From Salinicola endophyticus (GTDB lineage: Bacteria > Pseudomonadota > Gammaproteobacteria > Pseudomonadales > Halomonadaceae): a stretch of 64,000 nt of DNA. The notes beneath the pieces are model-generated. The model saw only the letters and a list, made by a program, of their open reading frames with translations. It was not told the origin of the DNA and made no database searches. The stretch lies in the NCBI RefSeq assembly GCF_003206575.1, contig NZ_PZJO01000003.1:186001-250000 (forward strand), in the 5' to 3' direction. Within the stretch, counting starts at the first letter, position 1. The number at the start of each line of letters is the position of its first letter. Position numbers and translations under genes: made by a program. Shown here one piece after another: positions 55,418-63,618 of the stretch.

Positions 55418-55536
55418 ACCTAACGCCAACCGCAGCGGCAGCCGGAACGGAGCGCCTTTTGTGCTAATGTTTGAGCCCCAGCGAGCAGCACAAAAGGTGC
55501 GGAATTTTGGCTGCCGGCTGCCGGTTTTAGTTAGGC
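55418..55536 (-). other. attC site of the protease cassette
   Basis: 119 bp from GCCTAAC to GTTAGGT on the minus strand. Long arms with GGCAGCC and ACAAAAGG/CCTTTTGT pairings. The gene's TAA lies inside GCCTAAC. Confidence 0.88.
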
Positions 55537-56272
55537 GATTCTATTATGATACTCATGAATCCACTGTTTAATTATTGCTGGTGTAGCCAGTTCTCCAGAA
55601 ACGTGAACTGACTTATCACCGAAGATTTCGGACCCTGCCGCACTCTCATAAATCATCCCCAAAATCCCATATTCCTCTTCGGTGCTCCAGAATATCGGGC
55701 CGCCACTGGGACCACTATAATCAAGGATATCCGGCAATTCATATAATTGACCAAACAAAGAGAAACGCTGAGCAGGTTGACCATTTGATAACTCAGCAAT
55801 TATCTGAGCGTGAGACATAGATACACAATATCCACCACTGTCATCTTCATCCCTCCTATACTTCAATAGTGAAGGAAAACCTATAGCTATTGCATGCTTT
55901 AAATTCTCTGGCTGCAACGCAGGCGCAGTCTAAATCAATCGCTTCTTTTTCTATCGTCTCAAGAAATGCTGCATTCAGCTCTCTAATAGCAATATCTGGT
56001 TGTGGCTGACCGAAATCGGCTGATGGAATAAAGAATCTATCTTGCACGACATAAAAGCCGTTAAGCATTGTTCTCATGCTATGACTATATTCGCCATACT
56101 CTACTTCCTTTGCTCGGTATATTTCAATTATGTGCCAACAAGTAATTCCGTATGTTTTATCATTGCACTTTACGAATGTGATTGTTCCATTTGATGCAGC
56201 TTCAGTAGGTTTTGAGAAATCCAAACTCCCCCTGTCACTCTGTGTAAGATTCGGGGTAATAACTAAGCACAA
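55531..56272 (-). pseudogene. Trypsin-like serine protease cassette gene, frameshifted
   Basis: Two overlapping frames carry complementary halves of one protease. The 5' frame (56272-55856) has the His region TYGITCWHIIE and Asp in PDIAIREL. The 3' frame (55917-55531) has AIAIGFPSLLKY, the nucleophile motif SGPSGGPIFW and the end of the domain. Removing one base near 55930 would fuse them into about 247 residues (…LDAPALQPENLKHAIAIG…). The start is probably TTG 56272, because an in-frame stop lies 4 codons upstream. The defect may be real inactivation or a sequence error. Cassette gene with its stop in attC. Confidence 0.75.
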
Positions 56273-56335
56273 TGAAGCAAATCATTTTCCTTAAAAATCG
56301 CACGCAATAAAATTGCCTTCTATGCTTCCTCGTTC

Positions 56336-56425
56336 ACCTAACGCTGAGGTAACCAGCGCCGGAGCGCCAGCGTAAGGAACCAAAGGCGGTACGTTTTTGA
56401 CGTCCGGTTGACCGACTGGTTAGAT
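56336..56425 (-). other. attC site of the 99-residue-gene cassette
   Basis: 90 bp from ATCTAAC to GTTAGGT on the minus strand. It contains CGCTGGCGCTCCGGCGCTGG, as in many common attC sites. Confidence 0.88.
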
Positions 56426-56426
56426 T

Positions 56427-56726
56427 TCACTCTACCCCCCACGCTTCCTTTTCGCTGCCGGTCATAGATGAGCAAATCTGGCGGAAGGTATCGCTGAATT
56501 CAGAGCTGACGTTTCCATGGGCCCTATAGTTTGTCAGCAGATATCGTTTCACGGTATTCGGCCACCTACCTGCACTATGAGCATCATTAATGATGCCCTT
56601 CGCATCATGATAGCTAGTATCTTTCCGGACTTCGCTAAGTCTGCGTTCGAAATCTGCGAAGGTCCACTCATCAGATCGGGCCTCAAATTCATCCAGAAGT
56701 TTTTCTTTGTACTGCGCAATTGGCAT
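56427..56726 (-). CDS. Cassette-encoded protein of unknown function
   Basis: 99 residues, charged and probably helical: YKEKLLDEFEARSDEWTFADFERRL at the start, then VKRYLLTNYRAHGNVSSEFSDTFRQI. No recognised domain. A very strong AAGGAGG ribosome site precedes the ATG, and an attC site begins 2 bp after the stop, which supports it as a real cassette gene. Confidence 0.7.
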   Translation of the reverse strand: MPIAQYKEKLLDEFEARSDEWTFADFERRLSEVRKDTSYHDAKGIINDAHSAGRWPNTVKRYLLTNYRAHGNVSSEFSDTFRQICSSMTGSEKEAWGVE

Positions 56727-56750
56727 GCTTGCCTCCTTATTCGTGAGTAA

Positions 56751-56822
56751 ATCTAACGCCTGGGCTAAGCCGCCGGTACGAAGCGCAGCGCAGTACCGGT
56801 CGGTTTGAGCCCGTAGTTAAGC
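56751..56822 (-). other. attC site of the ParB-like cassette
   Basis: 72 bp from GCTTAAC to GTTAGAT on the minus strand, with arms CGGTACTGCGC and GCGCTTCGTACCG. The gene's TAA lies inside GCTTAAC. Confidence 0.88.
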
Positions 56823-57446
56823 ATCTTCCCACCGTATACGAAGAATCTCATCAATTCTCTCTTGATACTCCGGCTGGATATGAATGGGTATAATATCCAC
56901 CCCTATCTCTTTTGCTATCGCGTATCGGTGATGGCCGCCATTAAAAATAACCTCACAATTTTCAAGCGGTTTGACCAGTGGAGGAGAAATCGGCCATCCC
57001 TCTGATAGATAAACTATTAGACGCGCTAGCTTATCTTTCGAACCAACTTCCCAGAGCTCTCCTTCGTCACGTCGACTATAGTGGCAAAGCTTTTTGTCAA
57101 GTTCTTGAAGAGTAATAAAGCCCAGCAAGAATCCGGCAGGGTAATACTCTGCAAATTTTTTTGGGCTCGCGCTATCTAATGAGTGACGTTGACTTTCCCG
57201 TGAAAGATCCCAATTGAATTTTATTGGCGGCCATTCCAACGAATGTGTGTCAATATACTTCTCTGACTCTCTTGATAGCTTTTGAAAAAGTAATCGCTGC
57301 GCACGATATTTTTCAAGCGTTTCACCTGCATTCTCGGCTAATATTTGATCAATGGCTTTACCTAGATCCATATCCTCGGACTTCACCTTGTGCTTAAGAG
57401 GTATTAAATAGCCCGATCGCTTTACCACTTGAACAAGCTCGCGCAT
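56817..57446 (-). CDS. ParB/Srx-like domain protein, first cassette of the array
   Basis: A 209-residue protein. The C-terminal part has the ParB/sulfiredoxin-like pattern NGGHHRYAIAKEIGVDIIPIHIQ near residues 168-190, preceded by a substrate-loop-like WPISPPLVKPLENCEVIF. The N-terminal 100 residues are helical and unrecognised. Relatives bind nucleotides (CTP or ATP) and may act on DNA or as phosphotransferases; the function here is unknown. A modest AAGG precedes ATG 57446. Cassette gene with its stop inside attC. Confidence 0.72.
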   Translation of the reverse strand: MRELVQVVKRSGYLIPLKHKVKSEDMDLGKAIDQILAENAGETLEKYRAQRLLFQKLSRESEKYIDTHSLEWPPIKFNWDLSRESQRHSLDSASPKKFAEYYPAGFLLGFITLQELDKKLCHYSRRDEGELWEVGSKDKLARLIVYLSEGWPISPPLVKPLENCEVIFNGGHHRYAIAKEIGVDIIPIHIQPEYQERIDEILRIRWEDA

Positions 57447-57456
57447 TTAATACGCC

Positions 57457-57645
57457 TTATCTAGTCAACCTTTCGCATTTAACTTCTTGATTCCAAATAG
57501 CTTTCAGAAAAACTAGGCATGCTTTACAGAATTCACGTGCTCGCGCATTTTGCTCGGCCCAATACAACTGGGTATAGATACAGTCATTTAGCGGTGGATT
57601 GTCCGGTTGGCTTTTGCCGAAGGCCACCACGCTACCGCCAGCCAT
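57457..57645 (-). CDS. Doubtful small ORF at the 5' edge of the cassette array
   Basis: 62 codons with no recognised domain (contains LNDCIYTQLYWAEQNARAREFC). It has three Cys and no strong ribosome site. It could be the remnant of an older cassette or a chance frame next to the missing attI end. Confidence 0.25.
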   Translation of the reverse strand: MAGGSVVAFGKSQPDNPPLNDCIYTQLYWAEQNARAREFCKACLVFLKAIWNQEVKCERLTR

Positions 57646-58054
57646 GGAGGATGACGATGGTTACCATCCTCCCAGCGCGGCTGTCCCCTGTAAGCTTGTG
57701 ACTCTGTAAGCCATCTCTTGTGCTGTTATACGCACAGTAACCAAGCATCATATTAGAAACAACGCCACGAAAGCATTAGCCACTACCTGAAAAGGACTGC
57801 GCTCGCCCATGCAGCGTTAAAAATCGGCTGGAGCGCCAGCCCGGTCAAAAATGCTCATTTACACCCCCGCAAACTCCGCTTTTTCGCCGATTTTTGCCTT
57901 AGCTGCGCGCCCCGGCCTTGCCTTCGCTCGTCGACTTTTCAGACAGCGCCTAATCAATCGTGGCGTGAGAGGGAGGGGTGCTGGTGCGTTGGAAGCCGAA
58001 GATTATTTAGGCGACGGGGGCACTAGCCGCTGGGCATAACGAGAGCGGCCAGGT
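57646..58054. other. Intergenic region between the cassette array and liuR
   Basis: It contains dispersed element copy 4 (57787-57942). Otherwise no gene was recognised, and there is no trace of an integrase. Confidence 0.6.
57787..57942. repeat. Dispersed palindromic element, copy 4 (with two insertions)
   Basis: A 156-bp copy bounded by CTGAAAAG and CTTTTCAG. Relative to the other copies it carries about 14-17 bp extra in each arm: CTGGAGCGCCAGCCCGG near 57828-57845, and CTGCGCGCCCCGG near 57903-57915. Confidence 0.82.
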
Positions 58055-58453
58055 TCAAGAACGCTCGGATTCCTTCAACTCACCCAGTGCACTCTGGCAC
58101 CGCGCTTCGACCTGATCGAGTTCGCGCTGCATGGCGCGGATGTCTTCCAGCTGGCGTTCGAGGTTGGCGCGCTTGTCGGCGAGGATTTCGAGCATGCGTT
58201 CGAGCTGGCGCACGCTGCCGTGATTGCGGTCGTCGTAGAGATCGAGCACTTCGCGTATCTCGATCAACGAGAAGCCGAGGCGCTTGCCACGCAGGGCGAG
58301 CTTGAGGCGCACACGGTCCTTGTCGCGGTAGACGCGGGTCTTGCCGCGGCGCTCGGGGGAGAGCAGGCCTTCCTGCTCGTAGAAGCGGATGGTGCGGGTG
58401 GTGACGTCGAACTGCTGCGCGAGCTCGCCAATGGCGTAGGTTGGGCCGGTCAC
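58055..58453 (-). CDS. liuR: MerR-family regulator, LiuR-like
   Basis: A 132-residue MerR-type regulator. The winged helix-turn-helix (residues 1-75: YAIGELAQQFDVTTRTIRFYEQEGLL, RVYRDKDRVRLKLALRGKRLGFSL) is followed by a dimerisation coiled coil. It lacks a C-terminal Cys metal site, in line with the acyl-CoA-responsive LiuR group. In proteobacteria LiuR controls leucine/isovalerate degradation genes and usually sits beside them; here the cassette island lies between. A weak operator-like sequence is found upstream (58501-58516), which suggests autoregulation. Confidence 0.88.
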   Translation of the reverse strand: MTGPTYAIGELAQQFDVTTRTIRFYEQEGLLSPERRGKTRVYRDKDRVRLKLALRGKRLGFSLIEIREVLDLYDDRNHGSVRQLERMLEILADKRANLERQLEDIRAMQRELDQVEARCQSALGELKESERS

Positions 58454-58492
58454 GGGCGTTGCCTGTTGTTAACTTTTCTTCACCCTACCGGG

Positions 58493-58516
58493 ATTTGACC
58501 TTTACGTGAAGATCAA
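58493..58516 (-). promoter_or_regulatory. Possible LiuR autoregulatory site and -10 element
   Basis: On the minus strand TTGATCTTCACGTAAA (58516-58501) matches the liu palindrome at 12 of 16 positions. It is followed by GG and TCAAAT, the same arrangement as GG-TCATAT at the bkd promoter. Confidence 0.5.
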
Positions 58517-58560
58517 CCATGGCAGGGTGTGCTGCCGCTGTTTCTAGCGGGGCATGCCAC

Positions 58561-59433
58561 TCAGAACAGGGATTCCTGCCGGTCACCGGCGAACTCGGCC
58601 AGCGGGGGTAGCGCAACCCGCTCGGCGAGCCGGCTGTAGCACCGGCGCGCCAGCTCCGGCGCCTGGCGATTATCCGGCGTATGCACAAAGAGAAAAGGGG
58701 TTTTCCCCTGTTTTATCCACAGGCTAAGCCGTTCTATCCACGGCGCAAAGCGCGCTGCGTTGATCGCTTCATCGAAGTGTCCGATGAAGCGCACGACAGG
58801 GTTGACCGCCGTGGAGAGCACGTGTAATGGGACTTTCGGCTTTTCGCCTTGAGCGGCTGCGAGCTTTTTGTCAAGCCCCGCGGGGGTGGCAAATAGCGCG
58901 CGAACGTCAAGCATCACGCGATCCACGCCTTGACTTATCAACAAGCGGTTGAGTGACTGCTCTGCCAACCCCTTGTGGAAAAATTCAAGCTCCCGCACTT
59001 CCACTGCGCAGGGCAGGCCCGGCGGCCAGCGCGAGAGTAGCTGCGCCAGCGCCGGCAGTTCGGCGTGGCCGAAATCCCGCGGCAGTTGAACCATCAGTGG
59101 GCCGAGCCGATCCGCCAGTGGGCCGAGGCCATCGACGAAGCGGGCGAAGTCGTCGTCGATCTCACGCAGACGCTTGGCGTGGGTGAGCTGGCCCGGCAGC
59201 TTGAAGCAGAAGCGAAAGGTCGATGGCGCCTGTGCGGCCCAGGCGGCGATGGTCTCCGCCTTGGGCAGGCCGCTGTAGAAGGTGGTGTTGCCCTCCACCG
59301 CGTTGAACACCCGAGCGTAGTCGGCCAGGCCAGCGTCACCGTGGGCCGGCAGCAGGCTGCCGCGCCAGTCGTTGTTGGCCCACATCGCCATGCCCAGGTA
59401 GAGCGGCGGCTGGGGTGTCTCTGTAAGCGTCAT
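58561..59433 (-). CDS. DUF72 (YecE-like) TIM-barrel protein
   Basis: A 290-residue DUF72 protein with YLGMAMWANNDWRGSL near residue 12, VEGNTTFYSGL near residue 47, and RFCFKLPGQLTHAKRL near residue 73. The family fold is a TIM barrel; its biochemical role is not established. It begins 3 bp after the pdxY stop on the same strand, so the two are probably one transcript. Confidence 0.9.
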   Translation of the reverse strand: MTLTETPQPPLYLGMAMWANNDWRGSLLPAHGDAGLADYARVFNAVEGNTTFYSGLPKAETIAAWAAQAPSTFRFCFKLPGQLTHAKRLREIDDDFARFVDGLGPLADRLGPLMVQLPRDFGHAELPALAQLLSRWPPGLPCAVEVRELEFFHKGLAEQSLNRLLISQGVDRVMLDVRALFATPAGLDKKLAAAQGEKPKVPLHVLSTAVNPVVRFIGHFDEAINAARFAPWIERLSLWIKQGKTPFLFVHTPDNRQAPELARRCYSRLAERVALPPLAEFAGDRQESLF

Positions 59434-59436
59434 CGG

Positions 59437-60309
59437 TCAGCGCAGGCGCTCGGCGTGCAGGGTCACCGTCGGCGAGACGATATCGTGCTGGGCGCTGATC
59501 ATCGCCAGTTCGCGGGTGCCGGCGCGGCGGGTGTGTTCGAACAGCATCTGCACCGAGGCGGCAGTCTGCTCCAGCGCCCGTGCCGGGCCTTCGTCGCCGA
59601 GCCCGGCCCGCAGGCTCTGGGCCAGGAACATGGCTGCGGTGAAGTCGCCGGCGCCGTTGGGCGGAATGGCGAAGTCGACCTTGGGCGTGGTAATGCGCCA
59701 GCTGCCGCTGGCGGCATCCACCAGCATGCCGATATGGCCGGCGTCGTCGTCCGCCACCTCGAGCGAGGTGACCAGCACCACCCGCGGGCCCTGGGCACGC
59801 AGCGCCGCGGTGGCGGCGAGGGCGTCTTCCAGGGTGTGGATCTCGCGCCCGGCGAGGAAGCCGAGTTCGAACTGGTTGGGGGTGACGATATCGGCGCGGC
59901 GGATGGCGTGGTCGCGCATCCATTCGGGAATTCCCTCACGCACGAAGAAGCCGCGGCCGACATCGCCCATCACCGGATCGCAGCAGTAGAGCGCCTCGGG
60001 GTTGGCCTGCTTGACCCGGTCGACGCTGTCGAGCACCGCGCGGCCGATACCTTCGTCGCCCATGTAGCCGGAGAGCACCGCGTCCACGCCGCCCAGGCCA
60101 ACCAGCGACTCGACGCCGTCGAGCACATTCCGCAGATGGGCGGGCGAGAACACTTCGCCGGTGAAGGCGCCGTAACCGGTGTGGTTGGAGAACTGGACCG
60201 TGTTGATGGCGGTGACTTCCAGCCCCAGACGCTGCAGCGGGAAGACCGCGGCGCGGTTGCCGACATAGCCGTAGGCGACGTGGCTCTGGATGGAGATGAC
60301 ATGGGTCAT
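59437..60309 (-). CDS. pdxY: Pyridoxal kinase PdxY
   Basis: A 290-residue ribokinase-fold kinase that phosphorylates pyridoxal to PLP in the salvage pathway. The N terminus ISIQSHVAYGYVGNRAAVFPLQRLG is typical. YCCDPVMGD lies near residue 110, and the ATP/anion-hole motif PPNGAGDFTAAMFLAQ near residue 216 carries the catalytic Asp. PLP demand by transaminases of the branched-chain pathway is a loose link only. Confidence 0.95.
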   Translation of the reverse strand: MTHVISIQSHVAYGYVGNRAAVFPLQRLGLEVTAINTVQFSNHTGYGAFTGEVFSPAHLRNVLDGVESLVGLGGVDAVLSGYMGDEGIGRAVLDSVDRVKQANPEALYCCDPVMGDVGRGFFVREGIPEWMRDHAIRRADIVTPNQFELGFLAGREIHTLEDALAATAALRAQGPRVVLVTSLEVADDDAGHIGMLVDAASGSWRITTPKVDFAIPPNGAGDFTAAMFLAQSLRAGLGDEGPARALEQTAASVQMLFEHTRRAGTRELAMISAQHDIVSPTVTLHAERLR

Positions 60310-60438
60310 GGGGCGTTCCTGCCGCGGGGAAAAAGCATAGTGTAATGCCGCAGCCGAACGAGGGGCAGGGCTAGGCCTGGCACGGCGGCGTCTCGACGCT
60401 GGCAGGCGGTGGCGATATGCTCGCGGGTTGGCGACTTA

Positions 60439-60578
60439 GGTGCTGTCTGAAAAGTCGACGAGCGAAGGCCAGGCAAGGCAAAAATCGGCGAAAACGCGGA
60501 GTTTACAGGGTGTAAATGAGCATTTTGAGCCGATTTTTAACGCCGCATGGGCGAGCGCAGTACTTTTCAGACAGCACC
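60439..60578. repeat. Dispersed palindromic element, copy 5
   Basis: A 140-bp copy with perfect 17-bp ends, GGTGCTGTCTGAAAAGT (60439-60455) and ACTTTTCAGACAGCACC (60562-60578). Best-preserved copy; core arms AAAAATCGGC/GCCGATTTTT are intact. It lies between pdxY and mltA. Confidence 0.9.
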
Positions 60579-60661
60579 GAGGCCCCGCCGCGCCGCCACC
60601 TTACCGTGTTCAAGGATCGAAACCGCATGCTGTCAGCCGAGCGCGCCGCCGCTTCTTATTC

Positions 60662-60720
60662 CGTGTCGTCTTCCCCGGCGTCGTCTTCCCCCGCGCTGTC
60701 TTTTTCCGCGTCGTCTTGCC
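60662..60720 (+). repeat. 15-bp imperfect tandem repeat upstream of mltA
   Basis: About four copies of a CGTGTCGTCTTCCCC-like unit lie in the region before the mltA lipoprotein signal. If translation starts at ATG 60627 they encode a Ser/Pro/Ala-rich stretch. Confidence 0.6.
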
Positions 60721-60740
60721 CGCTATCGACGTCTCTTCCG

Positions 60741-61865
60741 ATGCCTCGCTCGCGCTACCGGCCAATGGCTGCGCTGCGCCGGCATTCGGCACTGCTGGGG
60801 AGCCTGCTGCTGGCGCTGGTGGTGGCGGGCTGCAGCAGCGCGCCGGTCACCAGCGTGGCGCCGAGTGGCGATGCCGATACCCGGATCGAGCGCCAGGATC
60901 GCGTCACCAGCTGGCAGCACCTTCCCGGCTGGAGTCAGGATCAGCCGATGGCGGCGTGGAGTGCCTTTCGCGAAAGCTGCACCCGGCTGGCGCGCAAGCC
61001 GCTGTGGCGCGGAGTGTGTGCCGATGCGAAATCGGTCGACCCGCTCAATGCCCAGGCGATCCAGCGCTTCTTCGAGACCCGCTTCACGCCCTACCGGGTG
61101 ACCAACAGCGACGGCAGCTCGACCGGGCTGATCACCGGCTACTACGAGCCGATCCTGCGCGGCTCGCGGGTGCGCGGCGGCCCCTATCAGACGCCGCTCT
61201 ACGAGTATCCGAAGTACTGGAAGAAGCACACCCACGTCGGCCCGACCCGCCGCGAGCTGATGCGCAGCGGCGATCTGAACGGCACCGAGCTGGTGTGGGT
61301 CGATGATCCGGTAGAGGCGGCTTATCTACAGATCCAGGGGTCGGGGCGCATCGAGATGACCGATGGCACCACCATGCGCGTGGCCTACGCCGGCACCAAC
61401 AACCAGCCGTTTCGCTCTTTCGCCAAGCGGCTGATCGACCGCGGCGAGATCACGCCCGCCGAGGCCACGCTGCCCGGCGTGCGCGCCTGGGCCCGGCGCC
61501 ACCCGAGCCAGGTGGAAGAGATGCTCAACGTCAATCCGCGCATGGTGTTCTTCCGCGAGCTGACCGGCGACCAGGCGCTCTCCGACAGCAGCGGCCCGGT
61601 GGGCGCGCTGGGGGTGCCGCTCACCTCGGAGCGCAGCATCGCGGTGGACCCCAGCGAGATCCCGCTCGGCGCACCGGTGTTTCTCTCCACCACCCAGCCG
61701 CTCTCCCAGCAGCCGCTGCAACGCCTGATGGTGGCGCAGGATACCGGCAGTGCGGTAAAGGGTGCGGTGCGCGCGGACTTCTACTGGGGCCACGGCGACG
61801 CCGCCGGCGAGGCTGCCAGCCGCATGAAGCAGCGTGGAGAGATGTGGGTGCTGATGCCCAAGTGA
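60741..61865 (+). CDS. mltA: Membrane-bound lytic murein transglycosylase A (MltA)
   Basis: 374 residues from ATG 60741. A lipoprotein signal ends in the lipobox LVVAGC (Cys31). The MltA barrel domain (LITGYYEPILRGSRVRGGPY near residue 130, IQGSGRIEM near 199) and the 3D domain with the catalytic-type Asp in VAQDTGSAVKGAVRADFYWG near residues 330-349 are complete. It cleaves peptidoglycan glycan strands at the outer membrane's inner face. ATG 60627 has a better ribosome site (AAGGA) but would give an unusual 38-residue leader before MPRSR, so the start is uncertain. Confidence 0.93.
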   Translation: MPRSRYRPMAALRRHSALLGSLLLALVVAGCSSAPVTSVAPSGDADTRIERQDRVTSWQHLPGWSQDQPMAAWSAFRESCTRLARKPLWRGVCADAKSVDPLNAQAIQRFFETRFTPYRVTNSDGSSTGLITGYYEPILRGSRVRGGPYQTPLYEYPKYWKKHTHVGPTRRELMRSGDLNGTELVWVDDPVEAAYLQIQGSGRIEMTDGTTMRVAYAGTNNQPFRSFAKRLIDRGEITPAEATLPGVRAWARRHPSQVEEMLNVNPRMVFFRELTGDQALSDSSGPVGALGVPLTSERSIAVDPSEIPLGAPVFLSTTQPLSQQPLQRLMVAQDTGSAVKGAVRADFYWGHGDAAGEAASRMKQRGEMWVLMPK

Positions 61866-61934
61866 GCGGAAACACGCCCGGCCCTGCCGCCGATGCCGGG
61901 CGTCTCGCGACTCGGCACCGGCGGAGGTCAGGTC

Positions 61935-62501
61935 TCAGTGACCGGAGAACGCCTTGCGCACGCGCAGCGCGGCGATGATCTGGATCACTCCGTAGATCAG
62001 CGCGACGACGCCGATCCACAGCGCGGTGACCACCAGGCCGCTCAGCGGGCTGGCGATCAGCAGGATACCCAGCAAGAGCGCCAGCACCCCGCTGAGTACG
62101 GTCCAGCCCTCGCCGGGGGCGGTCCAGCCCTGGCCGGGCACCGGGCGGCGAATGCGCAGTGCGAGCAGCAGGCGGAACACCCCGGCGATCACCAGCCAGA
62201 TGCCCACCAGCACCAGCAGGGCGCTGGCCATAGAGAGCGGGTCGAAGATCGCGAGCAGGCCGAACAGCACCGAGAACACGCCGTAACCGATCAGCCAGCC
62301 CTTGCCGGCCCCGCGATAGGCGGTGGTCGTGGTCACCAGCGTACTGATGCCCTCCGCCAGCGCCATGATGCCCATGATCCAGGTCAGCGCGGCGATCGCC
62401 CCCAGCGGCTTGAAGATCGCGATCGCGCCAAAGATCACGGCGACCACGCCGAACGCCATCAGGATCATCCAGCTGCGCCCGATCAGACTTCTCGTTGCCA
62501 T
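61935..62501 (-). CDS. HdeD-family (DUF308) membrane protein
   Basis: A 188-residue protein made of three repeated helical hairpins, about six membrane segments (LMAFGVVAVIFGAIAIFKPLGA, GVFSVLFGLLAIFDPL, GVLALLLGILLIASPLSG), the DUF308 pattern of HdeD. HdeD helps acid tolerance in E. coli; the role of family members elsewhere is unknown. Single gene converging on mltA. Confidence 0.88.
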   Translation of the reverse strand: MATRSLIGRSWMILMAFGVVAVIFGAIAIFKPLGAIAALTWIMGIMALAEGISTLVTTTTAYRGAGKGWLIGYGVFSVLFGLLAIFDPLSMASALLVLVGIWLVIAGVFRLLLALRIRRPVPGQGWTAPGEGWTVLSGVLALLLGILLIASPLSGLVVTALWIGVVALIYGVIQIIAALRVRKAFSGH

Positions 62502-62681
62502 CTTGCACTCCCCTCATGACCTCTGGGATATGTTATCCCTGTCTATGAACACTTGCTGATTGTCCGCCTGCCACCACGGCGCGCTTCGCCGTGATGACGA
62601 GTATCGCCGGCCAAACCTGCAGGCTGCGACCAAACTCGCAGGCCGACACTCAAAAGATAGTCCGATACGGGAGCCATCTCG

Positions 62682-63608
62682 ATGATCGCCACGACTCACA
62701 CCGCCGCGAACGCTTCCGCGCCACTCGCCGTGGTCACCGGCGCCACCGCCGGGCTGGGGCTGGAGACCGCCAAGGGCCTGGCGGCACAGGGCTATCGCGT
62801 GGTGATCGCCGCGCGCAGCGAAGAGCGCGGGCGCCTCGCCTGCCACGCCGTCCGCACGCATCATCCGGGGGCGAAGGTGCGCTTCGAAGCGCTCGATCTC
62901 GACTCGCTGGCCTCGGTACGCGCCTTCGCCGAGCTGCTGCGGGAGCAGGAGGGGTCACTGGCCCGCCTGATCAACAACGCCGGCCTGCTCGCACCGCCCC
63001 GCCGCGAGACCACCCGCGACGGCTTCGAGCGTCAGTTCGGGGTCAACTACCTGGGCCACTTCCTGCTCACCAGCCTGCTGCTGCCGCTGCTGCTCGCCGC
63101 TGGCCCGGCCACACCGGCCCGCGTGGTCCAGCTCTCCAGCCTGGCCCACCGCAGCGGCCGGATCGATTTCAACAATCTCGACGCCGCACACGACTACGAC
63201 CCCTGGCGCACCTATCGCCAGTCCAAGCTGGCCATGCTGCTGTTCGCCCAGGCGCTGGCGCGGCGCAGCGAGGCCGAAGGCTGGCCGCTGGTGAGTGTCG
63301 CCGCGCATCCGGGGCTATCGCGTACCGCGCTGTTCGACAGCGGTGTGAAGAGCCGCCCGCTGCTGGGGCGCACCTTCAAGCTGCTGCTGCCGCTGATCAG
63401 CCAGTCCGCCGCCGACGGCGCCCGGCCCACCCTGCACGCCGCCCTCGCCGAGGAGGTTCACAACGGCGACTACTTCGGCCCCAACGGGCCCGGCGAGACC
63501 CGCGGTGCGCCCAAGCCCGCCCATCGCAGCGAGGCCGCCCGCGACCGCGCGGTGGAAGATCGGCTGTGGCAGGTCTCCTGTGAGCTGACCGGGGCGACCT
63601 GGGATTAG
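62682..63608 (+). CDS. Short-chain dehydrogenase (retinol dehydrogenase-like SDR)
   Basis: A 308-residue classical SDR. Cofactor motif TGATAGLG near residue 20 with AARSEERG after strand 2, which suggests NADP(H) preference. NNAG lies near residue 104, and the catalytic YRQSK near residue 178. The C-terminal lid is longer than in 250-residue SDRs, as in WWOX/retinol-dehydrogenase-like enzymes. Substrate unknown. GGGAG lies 9 nt before the ATG. It converges on the histidine kinase gene 10 bp away. Confidence 0.9.
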   Translation: MIATTHTAANASAPLAVVTGATAGLGLETAKGLAAQGYRVVIAARSEERGRLACHAVRTHHPGAKVRFEALDLDSLASVRAFAELLREQEGSLARLINNAGLLAPPRRETTRDGFERQFGVNYLGHFLLTSLLLPLLLAAGPATPARVVQLSSLAHRSGRIDFNNLDAAHDYDPWRTYRQSKLAMLLFAQALARRSEAEGWPLVSVAAHPGLSRTALFDSGVKSRPLLGRTFKLLLPLISQSAADGARPTLHAALAEEVHNGDYFGPNGPGETRGAPKPAHRSEAARDRAVEDRLWQVSCELTGATWD

Positions 63609-63618
63609 CGACCTGGGA

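Larger units (their letters stand above)
52553..57483 (-). mobile_element. Integron gene-cassette array without integrase (CALIN), five cassettes
   Basis: Five attC-like sites (52553-52630, 53784-53854, 55418-55536, 56336-56425, 56751-56822) each directly follow the 3' end of a minus-strand gene. In three cases the gene's TAA stop lies inside the RYYYAAC end of attC, as is common in cassettes. No integrase is recognisable in the window. The integrase and attI would be expected at the right (5') end, where only a solitary GTTAAAT (minus strand, 57477-57483) is seen. Composition is much more AT-rich than the flanks. The array separates the liu operon from liuR. Confidence 0.85.

Noticed and set aside
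57457-58054. Integron integrase or attI at the 5' end of the cassette array
   Set aside because: No frame in this interval shows tyrosine recombinase motifs; only a lone GTTRRRY-type heptamer is present.
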